A DNA stretch of 12,885 nucleotides from an uncultured Spirochaetia bacterium. Its GTDB lineage: Bacteria; Spirochaetota; UBA6919. The stretch is taken from assembly GCA_913053665.1 (NCBI GenBank), contig CAJXGR010000057.1:1-12885 (forward strand). Reading direction: 5' to 3'. The position numbers and the translations under genes were made by a program. The notes beneath the pieces were generated by a model. The model worked only from the letters and a program-made list of their open reading frames with translations, searched no databases and was not told the origin of the DNA. Shown here piece after piece: positions 1 through 6,640 of this stretch (its first letter is position 1; the number at the start of each line of letters is the position of its first letter).

Positions 1-31
1 GCTTTTTCAGAGAGAGTCCATTTACCTGTAG

Positions 32-51
32 GTCGAGCTTCCTAGCTCGAC
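32..51. repeat. Short palindromic repeat (GTCGAGCT hairpin)
   Basis: Eight-base perfect arms, GTCGAGCT at 32-39 and AGCTCGAC at 44-51, flank a TCCT loop. The left arm is preceded by CTGTAG and the right is followed by AG, so the unit resembles an imperfect CTGTAG...CAG frame. The same TGTAG-type end borders the other intergenic palindromes in this window. The element is intergenic, upstream of the PilZ gene, and has no T-tract, so it is more likely a REP-like repeat than a terminator. That class assignment is inference. Confidence 0.6.
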
Positions 52-136
52 AGATGCCCATTTCTTAGGCTAAACTTTTGTCAGACAGATTCTTATATCC
101 CAAACTCATGTTAACATATGAGGAAAGGAGCTTGCC

Positions 137-520
137 ATGTCCCCTAAAAAAAGAAAATCCCAACGTCTGGAATGGATGGGTAGCGTGTACAAGAAAGGTG
201 ATGTGGCCACGTCTCTTGGTCTCATCCTGGACTTTAGCGAAAGAGGCGTTAAGCTTTGGGTGGACTCATACAAGGTTCCTGAGGAAGAAATATTTACCAT
301 CCGTCTTCTCCCGCCGGGCGGCACACACATCACTCACTCACTGGACTTTGAGGTCCATAAGGTTTGGAGCACAATCCCCAAATCCACCAACTACACAAAA
401 GTCGGTTGTGAATTCACCAATCTCACCTCACAACAAAAAGAATATTTAGAGAAACTAAAAACTTACTTTGAAACCCTTAATGATCAAGAACCTGCGAATC
501 ATAATTTTAGCATCCTCTAA
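137..520 (+). CDS. PilZ-domain protein (probable c-di-GMP receptor)
   Basis: This 127-residue protein is essentially one PilZ domain. Both halves of the cyclic-di-GMP binding signature are visible: an RxxxR motif at residues 6-10 (R6, R10) and a DxSxxG motif at 32-37 (DFSERG). A VGCEF segment near the C-terminal part of the barrel and a closing helix (around residues 110-118) are also typical. No output domain is attached, so it probably acts as a cytoplasmic adaptor that binds c-di-GMP and then a partner protein; the partner cannot be read here. The ATG at 137 is chosen because AAGGAG at 125-130 sits six bases upstream. A short dyad (CTCAT 105-109, ATGAG 118-122, enclosing ATGTTAACAT) lies directly upstream of this site. 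An overlapping ORF in another frame (78-449) lacks any recognisable domain and is disregarded. Confidence 0.87.
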   Translation: MSPKKRKSQRLEWMGSVYKKGDVATSLGLILDFSERGVKLWVDSYKVPEEEIFTIRLLPPGGTHITHSLDFEVHKVWSTIPKSTNYTKVGCEFTNLTSQQKEYLEKLKTYFETLNDQEPANHNFSIL

Positions 521-571
521 TGGACTTTTACACGCTAAAATAAAAAAGTCTCCATCTTTATCTCATTTCAC

Positions 572-600
572 TTGAAAAACCTTAATATTCTTTTTATATT
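572..600 (+). promoter_or_regulatory. Sigma70-like promoter of the Ig-like secreted protein
   Basis: TTGAAA at 572-577 is separated by exactly 17 bases from TATATT at 595-600. Transcription would start near 607, giving a leader of about 40 bases before the ATG at 649. The rest of the 521-648 gap is AT-rich. It contains a weak GACTTTT/AAAAGTC dyad (523-529 and 544-550) without a T-tract, so I do not call a terminator for the PilZ gene. Confidence 0.6.
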
Positions 601-648
601 ATCTCACATCAAATGATTGAATTATGTTAACTTGAGGGGTATTTTAAA

Positions 649-1518
649 ATGAGTCGTAAAGGAATCGTGATTATAAGCTTATTTGTTATTACACTAACAC
701 TTATGTGGACTGGCTCTTCGTCATTCGCGAAGGAGCCAACGTTTGCTTCTGATGAATTAAAAGATTTGTATTACTCAGCCGAAGGGAAAGTAATTTATCT
801 GGTGAATAAAAAAGGTGTGATCACCTCTGTGAGTGTTATTAAGTCCAATCTTAGGAATAAGATGGTCTATGACAGGGCGACAGGCAAATATTATGTGGCT
901 AAAAACCATCGCATTCGAGTGATTTCCAGGGATAACTCTAAAGTAGACAAAATAGAAGTCTCCATTGATGGCGGCTCCACCCAGTCCTACGAAGGAAATA
1001 AAACCAAGTATTTCTCAGTGGGAGAAGAAGGGGAGCATGAAGTTCGATTCAAGGCTATCGATGACTCAGGGAATAACGAAAAAGAGCAAAGCTTTAAAGT
1101 AGCTGTAGACTCCACAGGCCCTGAGATTTCCTTCCCCGAGTCTGAGGATAAAGATATCATTAAAGTCCTCTGCATCGATACGGAAGCAGGTCTTGATAAG
1201 ATTGAGTATAAAGTGAAGGATGAAGACGAGTGGGTGCTCTATAAGGATGGGATACCTATTTCGGCATTGAAAGGCTCTGATAAGGTTACTGTGAGGGCGT
1301 TTGATCTTTTGGAAAACTCCACAACGGTTACCCACTCGATCAGTGAGACAACGGTTATCGACAAAGGCGAGAAGGACGACAGTCCCCCAAAGTCTATGGT
1401 GGATCTCTCCAAAACAAAGATCATCGATAAAGGTCCTGAAAGTAATAGTGATCAACCGATCCGTAAAGATGAACCCAAAGAAGAAGGGACTATACACGAA
1501 AAAAAAGAGAATGAGTAG
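649..1518 (+). CDS. Secreted protein with two OmpL47/Ig-like modules
   Basis: The 289-residue product starts with a signal peptide (hydrophobic residues 5-20, probable cleavage after SSSFA near residue 27). Two beta-sandwich-like modules follow. Residues about 86-157 contain the run VDKIEVSIDGGS and then FKAIDDSGNNE, the pattern of OmpL47-type bacterial Ig-like repeats. Residues about 158-232 repeat it in degenerate form (LDKIEYKVKDEDEW, then VRAFDLLENS). The last 50 residues are a highly charged, low-complexity tail that carries IDKG twice (237-240 and 259-262). The protein is probably exported to the periplasm or cell surface, where such folds mediate binding; the ligand is unknown. GAGGGG at 634-639 is a good ribosome binding site. 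The gene converges on the next one with only four bases between stop codons. Confidence 0.8.
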   Translation: MSRKGIVIISLFVITLTLMWTGSSSFAKEPTFASDELKDLYYSAEGKVIYLVNKKGVITSVSVIKSNLRNKMVYDRATGKYYVAKNHRIRVISRDNSKVDKIEVSIDGGSTQSYEGNKTKYFSVGEEGEHEVRFKAIDDSGNNEKEQSFKVAVDSTGPEISFPESEDKDIIKVLCIDTEAGLDKIEYKVKDEDEWVLYKDGIPISALKGSDKVTVRAFDLLENSTTVTHSISETTVIDKGEKDDSPPKSMVDLSKTKIIDKGPESNSDQPIRKDEPKEEGTIHEKKENE

Positions 1519-1522
1519 TCGT

Positions 1523-2491
1523 TTAAAAGACTTTTCTTAATGATAATAATCTCACTATTTCCTGGAACTCGGCGTTATTCAATGAGAGACGGGCGTGGAC
1601 TGTATTCTCCGACAGGGTGATTTTTACCTTGCTGAGTAAGGGTTTTAGGTGGAAAAGAGATTTTCCTGTTCTTTTCGTCTCCAAAAAACTAATGAGTGTC
1701 TGAGCCGAGGCCTTGTCTTGAGCAATGGCTTCCACAGTGAGGATCATATTTTGCTTTCTACGCAAGGCAATGGTAAGAGCGTTGATCTTAAGAATAGGGC
1801 TGGTAGGTGTTATCCATTTGCCAAGAGCTAACTTTGTTGGTTCCGACAGCTTGAAGACCCCCCAAATGAAGTGATCCTTTTGTACAGAGCGAATCAAGTC
1901 CTTTAATTGTCTTCTTTGCCTCTTAGGTTCACCGATCTCCTTTTTAGAGGGATTCCTTTTTGCCCTAATCCGCTCCAGGACTTCATCCATTTTAGGAGCT
2001 GACGCAATTAATATGGACTTTCCATTGACAAAAGCCACTTTAAACTGATGGCGATATTTTTTGGATGTGAGGACTGTAAAGCCCGAACTCTTTTCTTCGA
2101 TGATCTCTTCGTTATTTTTTTTGGCTCTCGCTTTTATATACTTGATAGTTCGCTCTTTATTATAATCGGCTTCAATGAATAGGACAACATGGGGCTTTTC
2201 TTTTTTCTGAGAATCCAGTTCAGCAAAACCCATTACAATACGATAAATATCGATGCCTACATCTTTTTTAAGGCTTTGGATCATTTTAAAGAATGAATGA
2301 CCGCGTATGATATTGGCTAGAACAGGGTCAGATAATAGGGTTTTAACATGAACAGACGCAACGTTTTTAACCCATCCCGGAAGGGCCTGTATGCTGCTGA
2401 CAAGTTCCCCGATACTGTTGTTGTGTTGGTCTGTCGTGCAAGAGACCGTGATGATGGCAAAGATTAGTAATCCTCTGAATAAAGGCTTCAT
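1523..2491 (-). CDS. Predicted lipoprotein of unknown function (DUF3352-like look)
   Basis: I place the start at the ATG at 2491, giving 322 residues. This start gives an ideal lipoprotein signal: MKPLFRG, a hydrophobic stretch, then TVSC with the lipidated cysteine at residue 18. A longer reading begins with TTG at 2548 and would bury this signal, so it is disfavoured. The ribosome binding site (AACGAG) is weak. The mature protein alternates short beta strands and helices, for example HVVLFIEADY (101-110), FKVAFVNGKSILIAS (150-164) and NMILTVEAIAQDK (248-260). This is reminiscent of DUF3352-type proteins, but the similarity is only by eye. A basic patch lies at 177-197. It is divergent from the lipoprotein gene at 2830 and could be functionally paired with it. 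A weak upstream TTGACT (2548-2543) might be its -35 element. Confidence 0.8.
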   Translation of the reverse strand: MKPLFRGLLIFAIITVSCTTDQHNNSIGELVSSIQALPGWVKNVASVHVKTLLSDPVLANIIRGHSFFKMIQSLKKDVGIDIYRIVMGFAELDSQKKEKPHVVLFIEADYNKERTIKYIKARAKKNNEEIIEEKSSGFTVLTSKKYRHQFKVAFVNGKSILIASAPKMDEVLERIRAKRNPSKKEIGEPKRQRRQLKDLIRSVQKDHFIWGVFKLSEPTKLALGKWITPTSPILKINALTIALRRKQNMILTVEAIAQDKASAQTLISFLETKRTGKSLFHLKPLLSKVKITLSENTVHARLSLNNAEFQEIVRLLSLRKVF

Positions 2492-2588
2492 GAATAACTC
2501 GTTATACAATTTCTTATTAAAGATGCTAGATATAAGTGGAAAAGTCAAATGAAATCATAGAAGGGATATAAAAAGTTTGGGTAGTGCA

Positions 2589-2689
2589 CAAACTCTTAGT
2601 GATAACTACCTGTAGAAACGCGATTAATCGCGTCTCTACAGATAGTTGGATAAATCCGTCAGTAACTGGTTTATCACTATCAAAGTTTG
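2589..2689. repeat. Nested inverted-repeat (MITE/REP-like) element
   Basis: The core is a 32-bp near-perfect palindrome (2610-2641) centred on GCGATTAATCGC, with arms beginning CTGTAGAAACG and ending CGTCTCTACAG and one mismatch. Around it, AACTACCTGTAG on the left and the complement of CTACAGATAGTT on the right extend the pairing with one more mismatch. Outer inverted copies of TAGTGATAA (2597-2605 and 2671-2679) and CAAACT (2589-2594 and 2684-2689) enclose the whole element asymmetrically. It fills the middle of the 338-bp gap between two divergent lipoprotein genes (2492-2829). It has no coding capacity of its own. An ORF read across it (2526-2723, minus) is a by-product. Confidence 0.75.
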
Positions 2690-2782
2690 AATACTGGTAA
2701 ATACAATGGAGAGCTTGTTTCATCAGATAAGCTAAAATATGAAACCCTTAACTCTTCTGGGTGTTGAGTAAATAAAGATTAT

Positions 2783-2811
2783 TTGACTTTGTTGTTAGAT
2801 ACTAGTATCTT
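2783..2811 (+). promoter_or_regulatory. Candidate promoter for lipoprotein gene at 2830
   Basis: TTGACT at 2783-2788 lies 17 bases from TATCTT at 2806-2811, which matches four of six positions of the -10 consensus. The start point would fall close to 2818, leaving a leader of about 12 bases that still includes AGGAG at 2820-2824. Confidence 0.4.
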
Positions 2812-2829
2812 CAGGCTTTAGGAGTAATG

Positions 2830-3558
2830 ATGAGATTATTTAGATGGATTCATGTGATCGCCCCGGTTCTCGCTATAATCTTTGCCCAATGCGGTGACCC
2901 CAAACCTGAGTTCATAAAAAACGAGGACTACTCTTATCTTAAGCGGAATAATGACGTCCTTTTGGTGATCAGGATTCAATTAGACACCATCAGTAATATC
3001 CGTGACATGGATTCAGACAAGGAAATCCGACCTTTTCTTGATGAGAACTACCAATTGGGTTATCGGAGTCAGTTGGCGAAAGAGATTTATAAATTAGGGG
3101 GGCGTAATAAGTTAAGCATACAATTTGATCAAAAAGCAGACACATCCAGCAATCGGTATGTGAAATACATTGGCAGGAAGTATCCAAAAGCTATTGGTAG
3201 GAAAAAAAACCTTGTCCTGGAGTTCGATATCAGGGTTTTCTTATCTCTTGACCTCTCCTACGTGAGTGTTTCAAAGTGGGAGACTTTAAGGCTACTAGAT
3301 GCTAAAACAGGTCATCTTTACCTTTCTTCTCACAGCAAAAAGACTTTTGCTGCAATCGGTAAGAAGATTAAGTTGATACGAAATGGAGAGAGGTTTAAAA
3401 TCCTGTTGCAAAGTATTATTAATCAATCCACCCGTAAAGTGGCAAAATACATACTCAATCAAGAACGGATTCCTAATGAGGAAAATATCACCCCATTGAT
3501 GCCGAAAATCAAGTTTCGGGAAGCCGGGGAAGAAGATGAAATCGAAGACAGAGGATAA
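2830..3558 (+). CDS. Predicted lipoprotein of unknown function
   Basis: Two consecutive ATG codons (2827 and 2830) follow AGGAG at 2820-2824. The second is preferred because it leaves five bases of spacing rather than two. The 242-residue product has an RLFRW n-region, a hydrophobic core, and FAQC with the candidate lipidated cysteine at residue 21. Glutamine at -1 is outside the strict enterobacterial lipobox but tolerable under relaxed spirochaete-type rules. The mature part has an amphipathic beta-rich segment (KNLVLEFDIRVFLSLDLSYV) and a helix near the C-terminus, ending in an acidic tail. I recognise no family. It is divergent from another lipoprotein gene across an inverted-repeat element and convergent with dnaN, from which a strong palindrome separates it. 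Confidence 0.78.
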   Translation: MRLFRWIHVIAPVLAIIFAQCGDPKPEFIKNEDYSYLKRNNDVLLVIRIQLDTISNIRDMDSDKEIRPFLDENYQLGYRSQLAKEIYKLGGRNKLSIQFDQKADTSSNRYVKYIGRKYPKAIGRKKNLVLEFDIRVFLSLDLSYVSVSKWETLRLLDAKTGHLYLSSHSKKTFAAIGKKIKLIRNGERFKILLQSIINQSTRKVAKYILNQERIPNEENITPLMPKIKFREAGEEDEIEDRG

Positions 3559-3585
3559 GGATAAATCACTGACACAGTCAGGATT

Positions 3586-3624
3586 CATGTTGTAGGGGCG
3601 GGGTCACCCCGCCCCTACAACATG
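3586..3624. repeat. Perfect 39-bp palindrome (GTAGGGGCG family)
   Basis: Nineteen-base arms pair perfectly around a single central C at 3605. They read CATGTTGTAGGGGCG inward and end with CGCCCCTACAACATG. The element lies between convergent stop codons (3558 on plus, 3634 on minus dnaN). Its RNA form would be a very stable hairpin on either strand, so it may act as a bidirectional terminator or mRNA 3'-end stabiliser, although no T-tract follows on either side. It shares CATGTTGTAGGGGCG with the element at 7675-7721. A small additional dyad, CTGAC-ACA-GTCAG, sits just upstream at 3569-3581. Confidence 0.85.
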
Positions 3625-3633
3625 TCACTTTAC

Positions 3634-4752
3634 TTAATCCTCCGTGAGCTTCATGGGCATCACCACTGAGAAATAATCCTCTTCGTCCACTCCCTTAAGA
3701 ATCACGGGACTTTTATTGGTCGTCATCTTGAATAGAATATCCTTTCGATCTATCTCCTTCAACGCGGCCAAAAGATAGTTATAATTAAAGGCAATCTGAA
3801 GCTCATCCCCTTTGTAGTCCACCTCCAGCTCATCTTTAGCCTCCCCAAAGTCAGGATGGTAGCCGTAGAGAGTGATCTTGTTCTCACTTATATCCATGCG
3901 TATCTGAGCTATCTTGGGATCCACCATGTGAGAAACCCGTTTGATCGCTTCAGAAAAAGCTATATTCTCCAGGGTTATGATATTCGTTGACTCAGAGGGA
4001 ACCACCTGATGATAGTCCGGGAATTGTCCCTCCAGGAGGTTGGACACCAGCTCACTCTCATCCATCTGGAAGAAGACTTTGCTGTCTGTCAGGGATATAC
4101 GGCAGGTTCCCTCTTCCTTCAGGATTTTAATCAGCTCATGAAGGACTTTGGAAGGGATGATCACATTGAAATCCTCCAACCCACTCTCCTCTAAGTTGAC
4201 ACTGATAAAAGAAAGGCGTTTTCCATCGGTTGCCACAAGGTTCAGACGCCCGTCCTTCTTCTCAAAGTAAATACCGTTTAAGAAATACCTCGCTTCATCC
4301 GTTGAAGCAGAAAGGATGGTTTTACGAATCATCACTTTAAGCAGTCCCTGACTGAGGGTGAACGTTTTTTCCTCTGTAAAGGCCGGGATACTAGGATAAT
4401 CGTCCTTTGGAATACCCATAATCTTGAAGTTCGCCTTTACTTTAGGATCCTCGGCCGATATGGCCATCCTGTTTTGCTCACCCAAAGCAAAGTTTAAGTT
4501 GCCAGTATTAAAGCTCTTGATGATATCTGATAACTTCTTGGCCTGTATGGTGATCGCCCCAGGAGTACTGATCTCCGCAGGGATTAAAGTCCTGAAACCC
4601 ACCTCCAGATCAGTAGCAGACAACTCAAGACCATTGTTTTTCGTCTCCAAGAGGACGTTTGACAAAATTGAGAGGGTTGTTTTAGCAGAAACAATACCCT
4701 CAGCATGAGAAAGACTCTTTTGAATCTCACCTTTTGAACATACAAATTCCAT
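3634..4752 (-). CDS. dnaN: DNA polymerase III beta subunit (sliding clamp)
   Basis: The 372-residue product is a full-length bacterial beta clamp. As a ring dimer it encircles DNA and tethers polymerase III. The N-terminal domain shows the usual run LSHAEGIVSAKTTLSILSNVLLE (around 14-36), followed by LELSATDLEVGF. The middle domain carries FLNGIYFE and LVATDGKRLSF. The C-terminal domain has LLEGQFPDYHQVVP and ends with SPVILKGVDEEDYFSVVMPMKL, the MPM(R/K)L-type terminus of the family that helps form the partner-binding pocket. The start is clear: AGGAAGGAGAG precedes the ATG. It lies downstream of dnaA on the same strand, the conserved order, but recF does not follow. Instead a palindrome and a convergent lipoprotein gene come next. 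Confidence 0.98.
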   Translation of the reverse strand: MEFVCSKGEIQKSLSHAEGIVSAKTTLSILSNVLLETKNNGLELSATDLEVGFRTLIPAEISTPGAITIQAKKLSDIIKSFNTGNLNFALGEQNRMAISAEDPKVKANFKIMGIPKDDYPSIPAFTEEKTFTLSQGLLKVMIRKTILSASTDEARYFLNGIYFEKKDGRLNLVATDGKRLSFISVNLEESGLEDFNVIIPSKVLHELIKILKEEGTCRISLTDSKVFFQMDESELVSNLLEGQFPDYHQVVPSESTNIITLENIAFSEAIKRVSHMVDPKIAQIRMDISENKITLYGYHPDFGEAKDELEVDYKGDELQIAFNYNYLLAALKEIDRKDILFKMTTNKSPVILKGVDEEDYFSVVMPMKLTED

Positions 4753-4770
4753 TTTCTCTCCTTCCTATAG

Positions 4771-4824
4771 ATTATATAAGATAGTCTATTTAAATTTACT
4801 ATTCTTAGTATTATACCTTGTCAA
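4771..4824 (-). promoter_or_regulatory. Candidate dnaN promoter region
   Basis: On the minus strand, TTGACA (4824-4819) is followed by TATAAT (4815-4810) and, further down, a second TATAAT (4776-4771) shortly before the dnaN ribosome binding site. The TTGACA is too close to the first TATAAT to form one promoter. Paired at 17 bases it meets only TAGTAA. Either TATAAT could serve as a -10 with a poor -35, so dnaN probably has its own promoter here, but the exact pairing is unsettled. Confidence 0.4.
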
Positions 4825-4840
4825 TATGTTTGTACTCTTT

Positions 4841-5008
4841 TTATTTCATTGTAAAAAAGAAGTTACCTCTTGCAAAGGTTGTGGAGATTTTTGCAAAGAT
4901 ACCAACATACAAAGATATTCTTATTGCTGAGCTTTTCCTTTTGTTGAGAACATTGTTTTTATCCTTAAAAAAGCACTCGTTATCGACTTTTATTGAACAC
5001 CTTTTCAT
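4841..5008 (-). CDS. Doubtful 55-codon ORF between dnaA and dnaN
   Basis: An ATG at 5008, 17 bases after the dnaA stop, opens a 55-residue reading frame ending TAA at 4841. A GGGGA stretch lies about eight bases upstream of it. The product would be basic and phenylalanine-rich (starts MKRCSIKVDNEC, ends NFFFTMK). No family is recognised. The opposite strand is also open here (an ORF from a TTG at 4818), which suggests that the lack of stops is a base-composition effect. The rest of the 4753-5025 gap is AT-rich. It contains two TTGCAAAG copies (plus strand, about 4870 and 4891) and no convincing DnaA box. Confidence 0.18.
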   Translation of the reverse strand: MKRCSIKVDNECFFKDKNNVLNKRKSSAIRISLYVGIFAKISTTFARGNFFFTMK

Positions 5009-5025
5009 CAGAATGTCCCCATTAT

Positions 5026-6471
5026 TTACGACCTCAGGAGACGTATTTTTAAATGTTCCACGTCATTTTGTGTGGATTCATTGGCCTGGATTTCACGATC
5101 GATCTTTTGGCAGGCTGATATAATGGTAGAATGATTCCTTCCGCCGAATTCATTGCCCAACTCAGTGGTTGAGAGATTTGTGAGTTGTTTGGACAGGTAG
5201 ACAGCGATCTGTCGGGGTTTGGCAATAGCACTCGTACGCTTTTTGGACTTCATGTCGGAGTAACTGATATTATAGTAATTGGCGACCTCCTTCTGAACGC
5301 GTTCTACTGAGACATTCTTTCGCCCCACATAGGAGTTGAGGACGTCGTGGAGTTCTATCTCCACTCGTTTCAGTGTGAGTTTTTCATTCAAAAGTTCCAC
5401 AATGGATTTCACCTTGGTGACAGCGGCCTCCAGATCTCTGACATTTTGAGTGATATTATTAGCTAAAAAGTGGATGATTTCTTCACTGAGTCCAACATCC
5501 TTTTGATGGGCTTTTTTCTTGATAATGGCTTTTCGGGTCTCCAGATCGGGGGGTTTGATATCAGCCACCAAACCCGATGCGAAACGGGAAAGGAGACGAT
5601 CTGTAATCGTTTTAAGCTCTCTGGGAGGTCGATCACTGGTGAAGACCATCTGCTTGCCTGACTCCTTAAGCATATTGAAGGTATGGAAAAGCTCTTCCTG
5701 AATACCTTCCTTCCCCTCAAGGAATTGGATGTCATCGATCAAAAGGATATCAGCATAACGGTATTTCAGCCTGAAAGCATGGACTTTACCCTTTTGGAGG
5801 GAGTTGATGTATTCATTGGTGAATTGCTCGCTGGTGGCGTAGTGGACAGCCATCACGGGGTCATTGGACTGAATCTCGTGACCGATGGCCTGCATGAGGT
5901 GGGTTTTCCCGAGACCGACACCTCCATAAATGAAAAACGGGTTGTAGTCTTTTCCGGGGGATTCAGAGATTCTTAAGGCGGCGGCATGGGCTAATTGACT
6001 GTTACCGCCAAGAACAAACTGCTCGAAGGTGTATTTGCTGTTCAGGAAATGATATAAATGCTGAGGCTTTTTAGGGGGATAGGTTCTGTTCGGATTGGAG
6101 GGCGGCGGAGTCGGCAAAACAACAATGTCATCCTCACTCTCTTCTTCTACCATCACGTTCAAGGGGTATTTCTTACCAAAACGATTATTCATAAAGTCAT
6201 CGATCTTGGGCTGATACTTCTCTGAGACACGTTCCTTGTATATCTGGTTGGGGACAGAAATAAAGATTTCCTCTTCGGAAGCGGAAAGGAACTTAAGATA
6301 GTCCAACCAGAGCTCCTGATCCGTCGGGAATTCCTTTCTTAGATACTGATCGATGAGTTGCCATTCTTGATCGAGCATGAACAATACAATCCTTCTAACA
6401 GAAGATATTTTACGCAATCTATCCAAATTATCTTGCAAATACTTATTATCTTTAGTTTTTTTTTGTGACAT
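5026..6471 (-). CDS. dnaA: Chromosomal replication initiator protein DnaA
   Basis: The 481-residue DnaA binds oriC boxes, opens the duplex and recruits the helicase. Domain I covers about residues 32-110, followed by a short proline-rich linker (119-137). The AAA+ domain has Walker A GGVGLGKT (183-190), Walker B ILLIDD (242-247), sensor region VFTSDRPP and an arginine-finger SRF (295-297). The C-terminal DNA-binding domain ends with the helix-turn-helix signature GGRNHSTI (443-450). Most DnaA proteins have Asp where this one has N446. The annotated ATG follows an adjacent CAGG without a normal Shine-Dalgarno. An internal ATG (M32, 6378) aligns with the usual family N-terminus and has AGAAGGA 11-12 bases upstream, so the true start is uncertain. 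The first codons include nine consecutive A residues. Confidence 0.99.
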   Translation of the reverse strand: MSQKKTKDNKYLQDNLDRLRKISSVRRIVLFMLDQEWQLIDQYLRKEFPTDQELWLDYLKFLSASEEEIFISVPNQIYKERVSEKYQPKIDDFMNNRFGKKYPLNVMVEEESEDDIVVLPTPPPSNPNRTYPPKKPQHLYHFLNSKYTFEQFVLGGNSQLAHAAALRISESPGKDYNPFFIYGGVGLGKTHLMQAIGHEIQSNDPVMAVHYATSEQFTNEYINSLQKGKVHAFRLKYRYADILLIDDIQFLEGKEGIQEELFHTFNMLKESGKQMVFTSDRPPRELKTITDRLLSRFASGLVADIKPPDLETRKAIIKKKAHQKDVGLSEEIIHFLANNITQNVRDLEAAVTKVKSIVELLNEKLTLKRVEIELHDVLNSYVGRKNVSVERVQKEVANYYNISYSDMKSKKRTSAIAKPRQIAVYLSKQLTNLSTTELGNEFGGRNHSTIISACQKIDREIQANESTQNDVEHLKIRLLRS

Positions 6472-6640
6472 CCTGATATTATTGACAGGTTATCCACAGG
6501 AAGAGGGAATGAAACGTCTTGCTTTTGAATAGGTTTACTATTTGTTTTATAAGGAGTTAAGGGGCAAAGGCGAAGCGATACGGGAAAATAATCAACAGGT
6601 TATTGACAAGCTGTCTATGGGGCAATACAGCCCGTTGGGT
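6472..6640. other. Candidate oriC / dnaA upstream region
   Basis: This 169-bp gap between the ankyrin gene stop and dnaA start contains a perfect DnaA box, TTATCCACA, at 6490-6498. Two bases before it lies TTATTGACA (6479-6487), and a second TTATTGACA occurs at 6600-6608, again preceded by CAGG as the perfect box is. All are in the same orientation. An AT-rich stretch (about 6523-6552) separates the groups and could be an unwinding region. TATAAA (minus strand, about 6551) may be the dnaA -10 element, with no clear -35. Only one strict box is visible, which is few for an origin, so oriC could extend elsewhere. Confidence 0.45.
6490..6498 (+). promoter_or_regulatory. DnaA box (TTATCCACA)
   Basis: This is an exact match to the high-affinity DnaA box, 18 bases upstream of the dnaA start codon. 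It lies where dnaA autoregulation and origin binding would be expected. The variant TTATTGACA sits two bases to its left. Confidence 0.75.

Noticed and set aside
78..449. 123-codon ORF overlapping the PilZ gene
   Set aside because: It starts from a non-ATG codon without a ribosome binding site, and the overlapping frame has both PilZ motifs and a good Shine-Dalgarno.
1066..1497. 143-codon minus-strand ORF inside the Ig-like protein gene
   Set aside because: It is antisense to a gene with a signal peptide, promoter and recognisable modules, and has no domain or ribosome binding site.
1511..1540. Intrinsic terminator between the convergent stops at 1518 and 1523
   Set aside because: A short AGTCGTTT/AAAAGACT dyad with a mismatch and no loop is too weak to call.
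2492..2548. TTG-initiated N-terminal extension of the lipoprotein
   Set aside because: It would place 19 residues before a complete lipoprotein signal peptide; the ATG at 2491 is more sensible.
4753..5025. oriC located between dnaA and dnaN
   Set aside because: The region is AT-rich but I find only poor DnaA-box matches, while a perfect box lies upstream of dnaA.
4818..5123. 101-codon plus-strand ORF across the dnaA-dnaN gap and the dnaA 3' end
   Set aside because: It has a TTG start with no ribosome binding site, and it overlaps the dnaN promoter region and dnaA coding sequence antisense.
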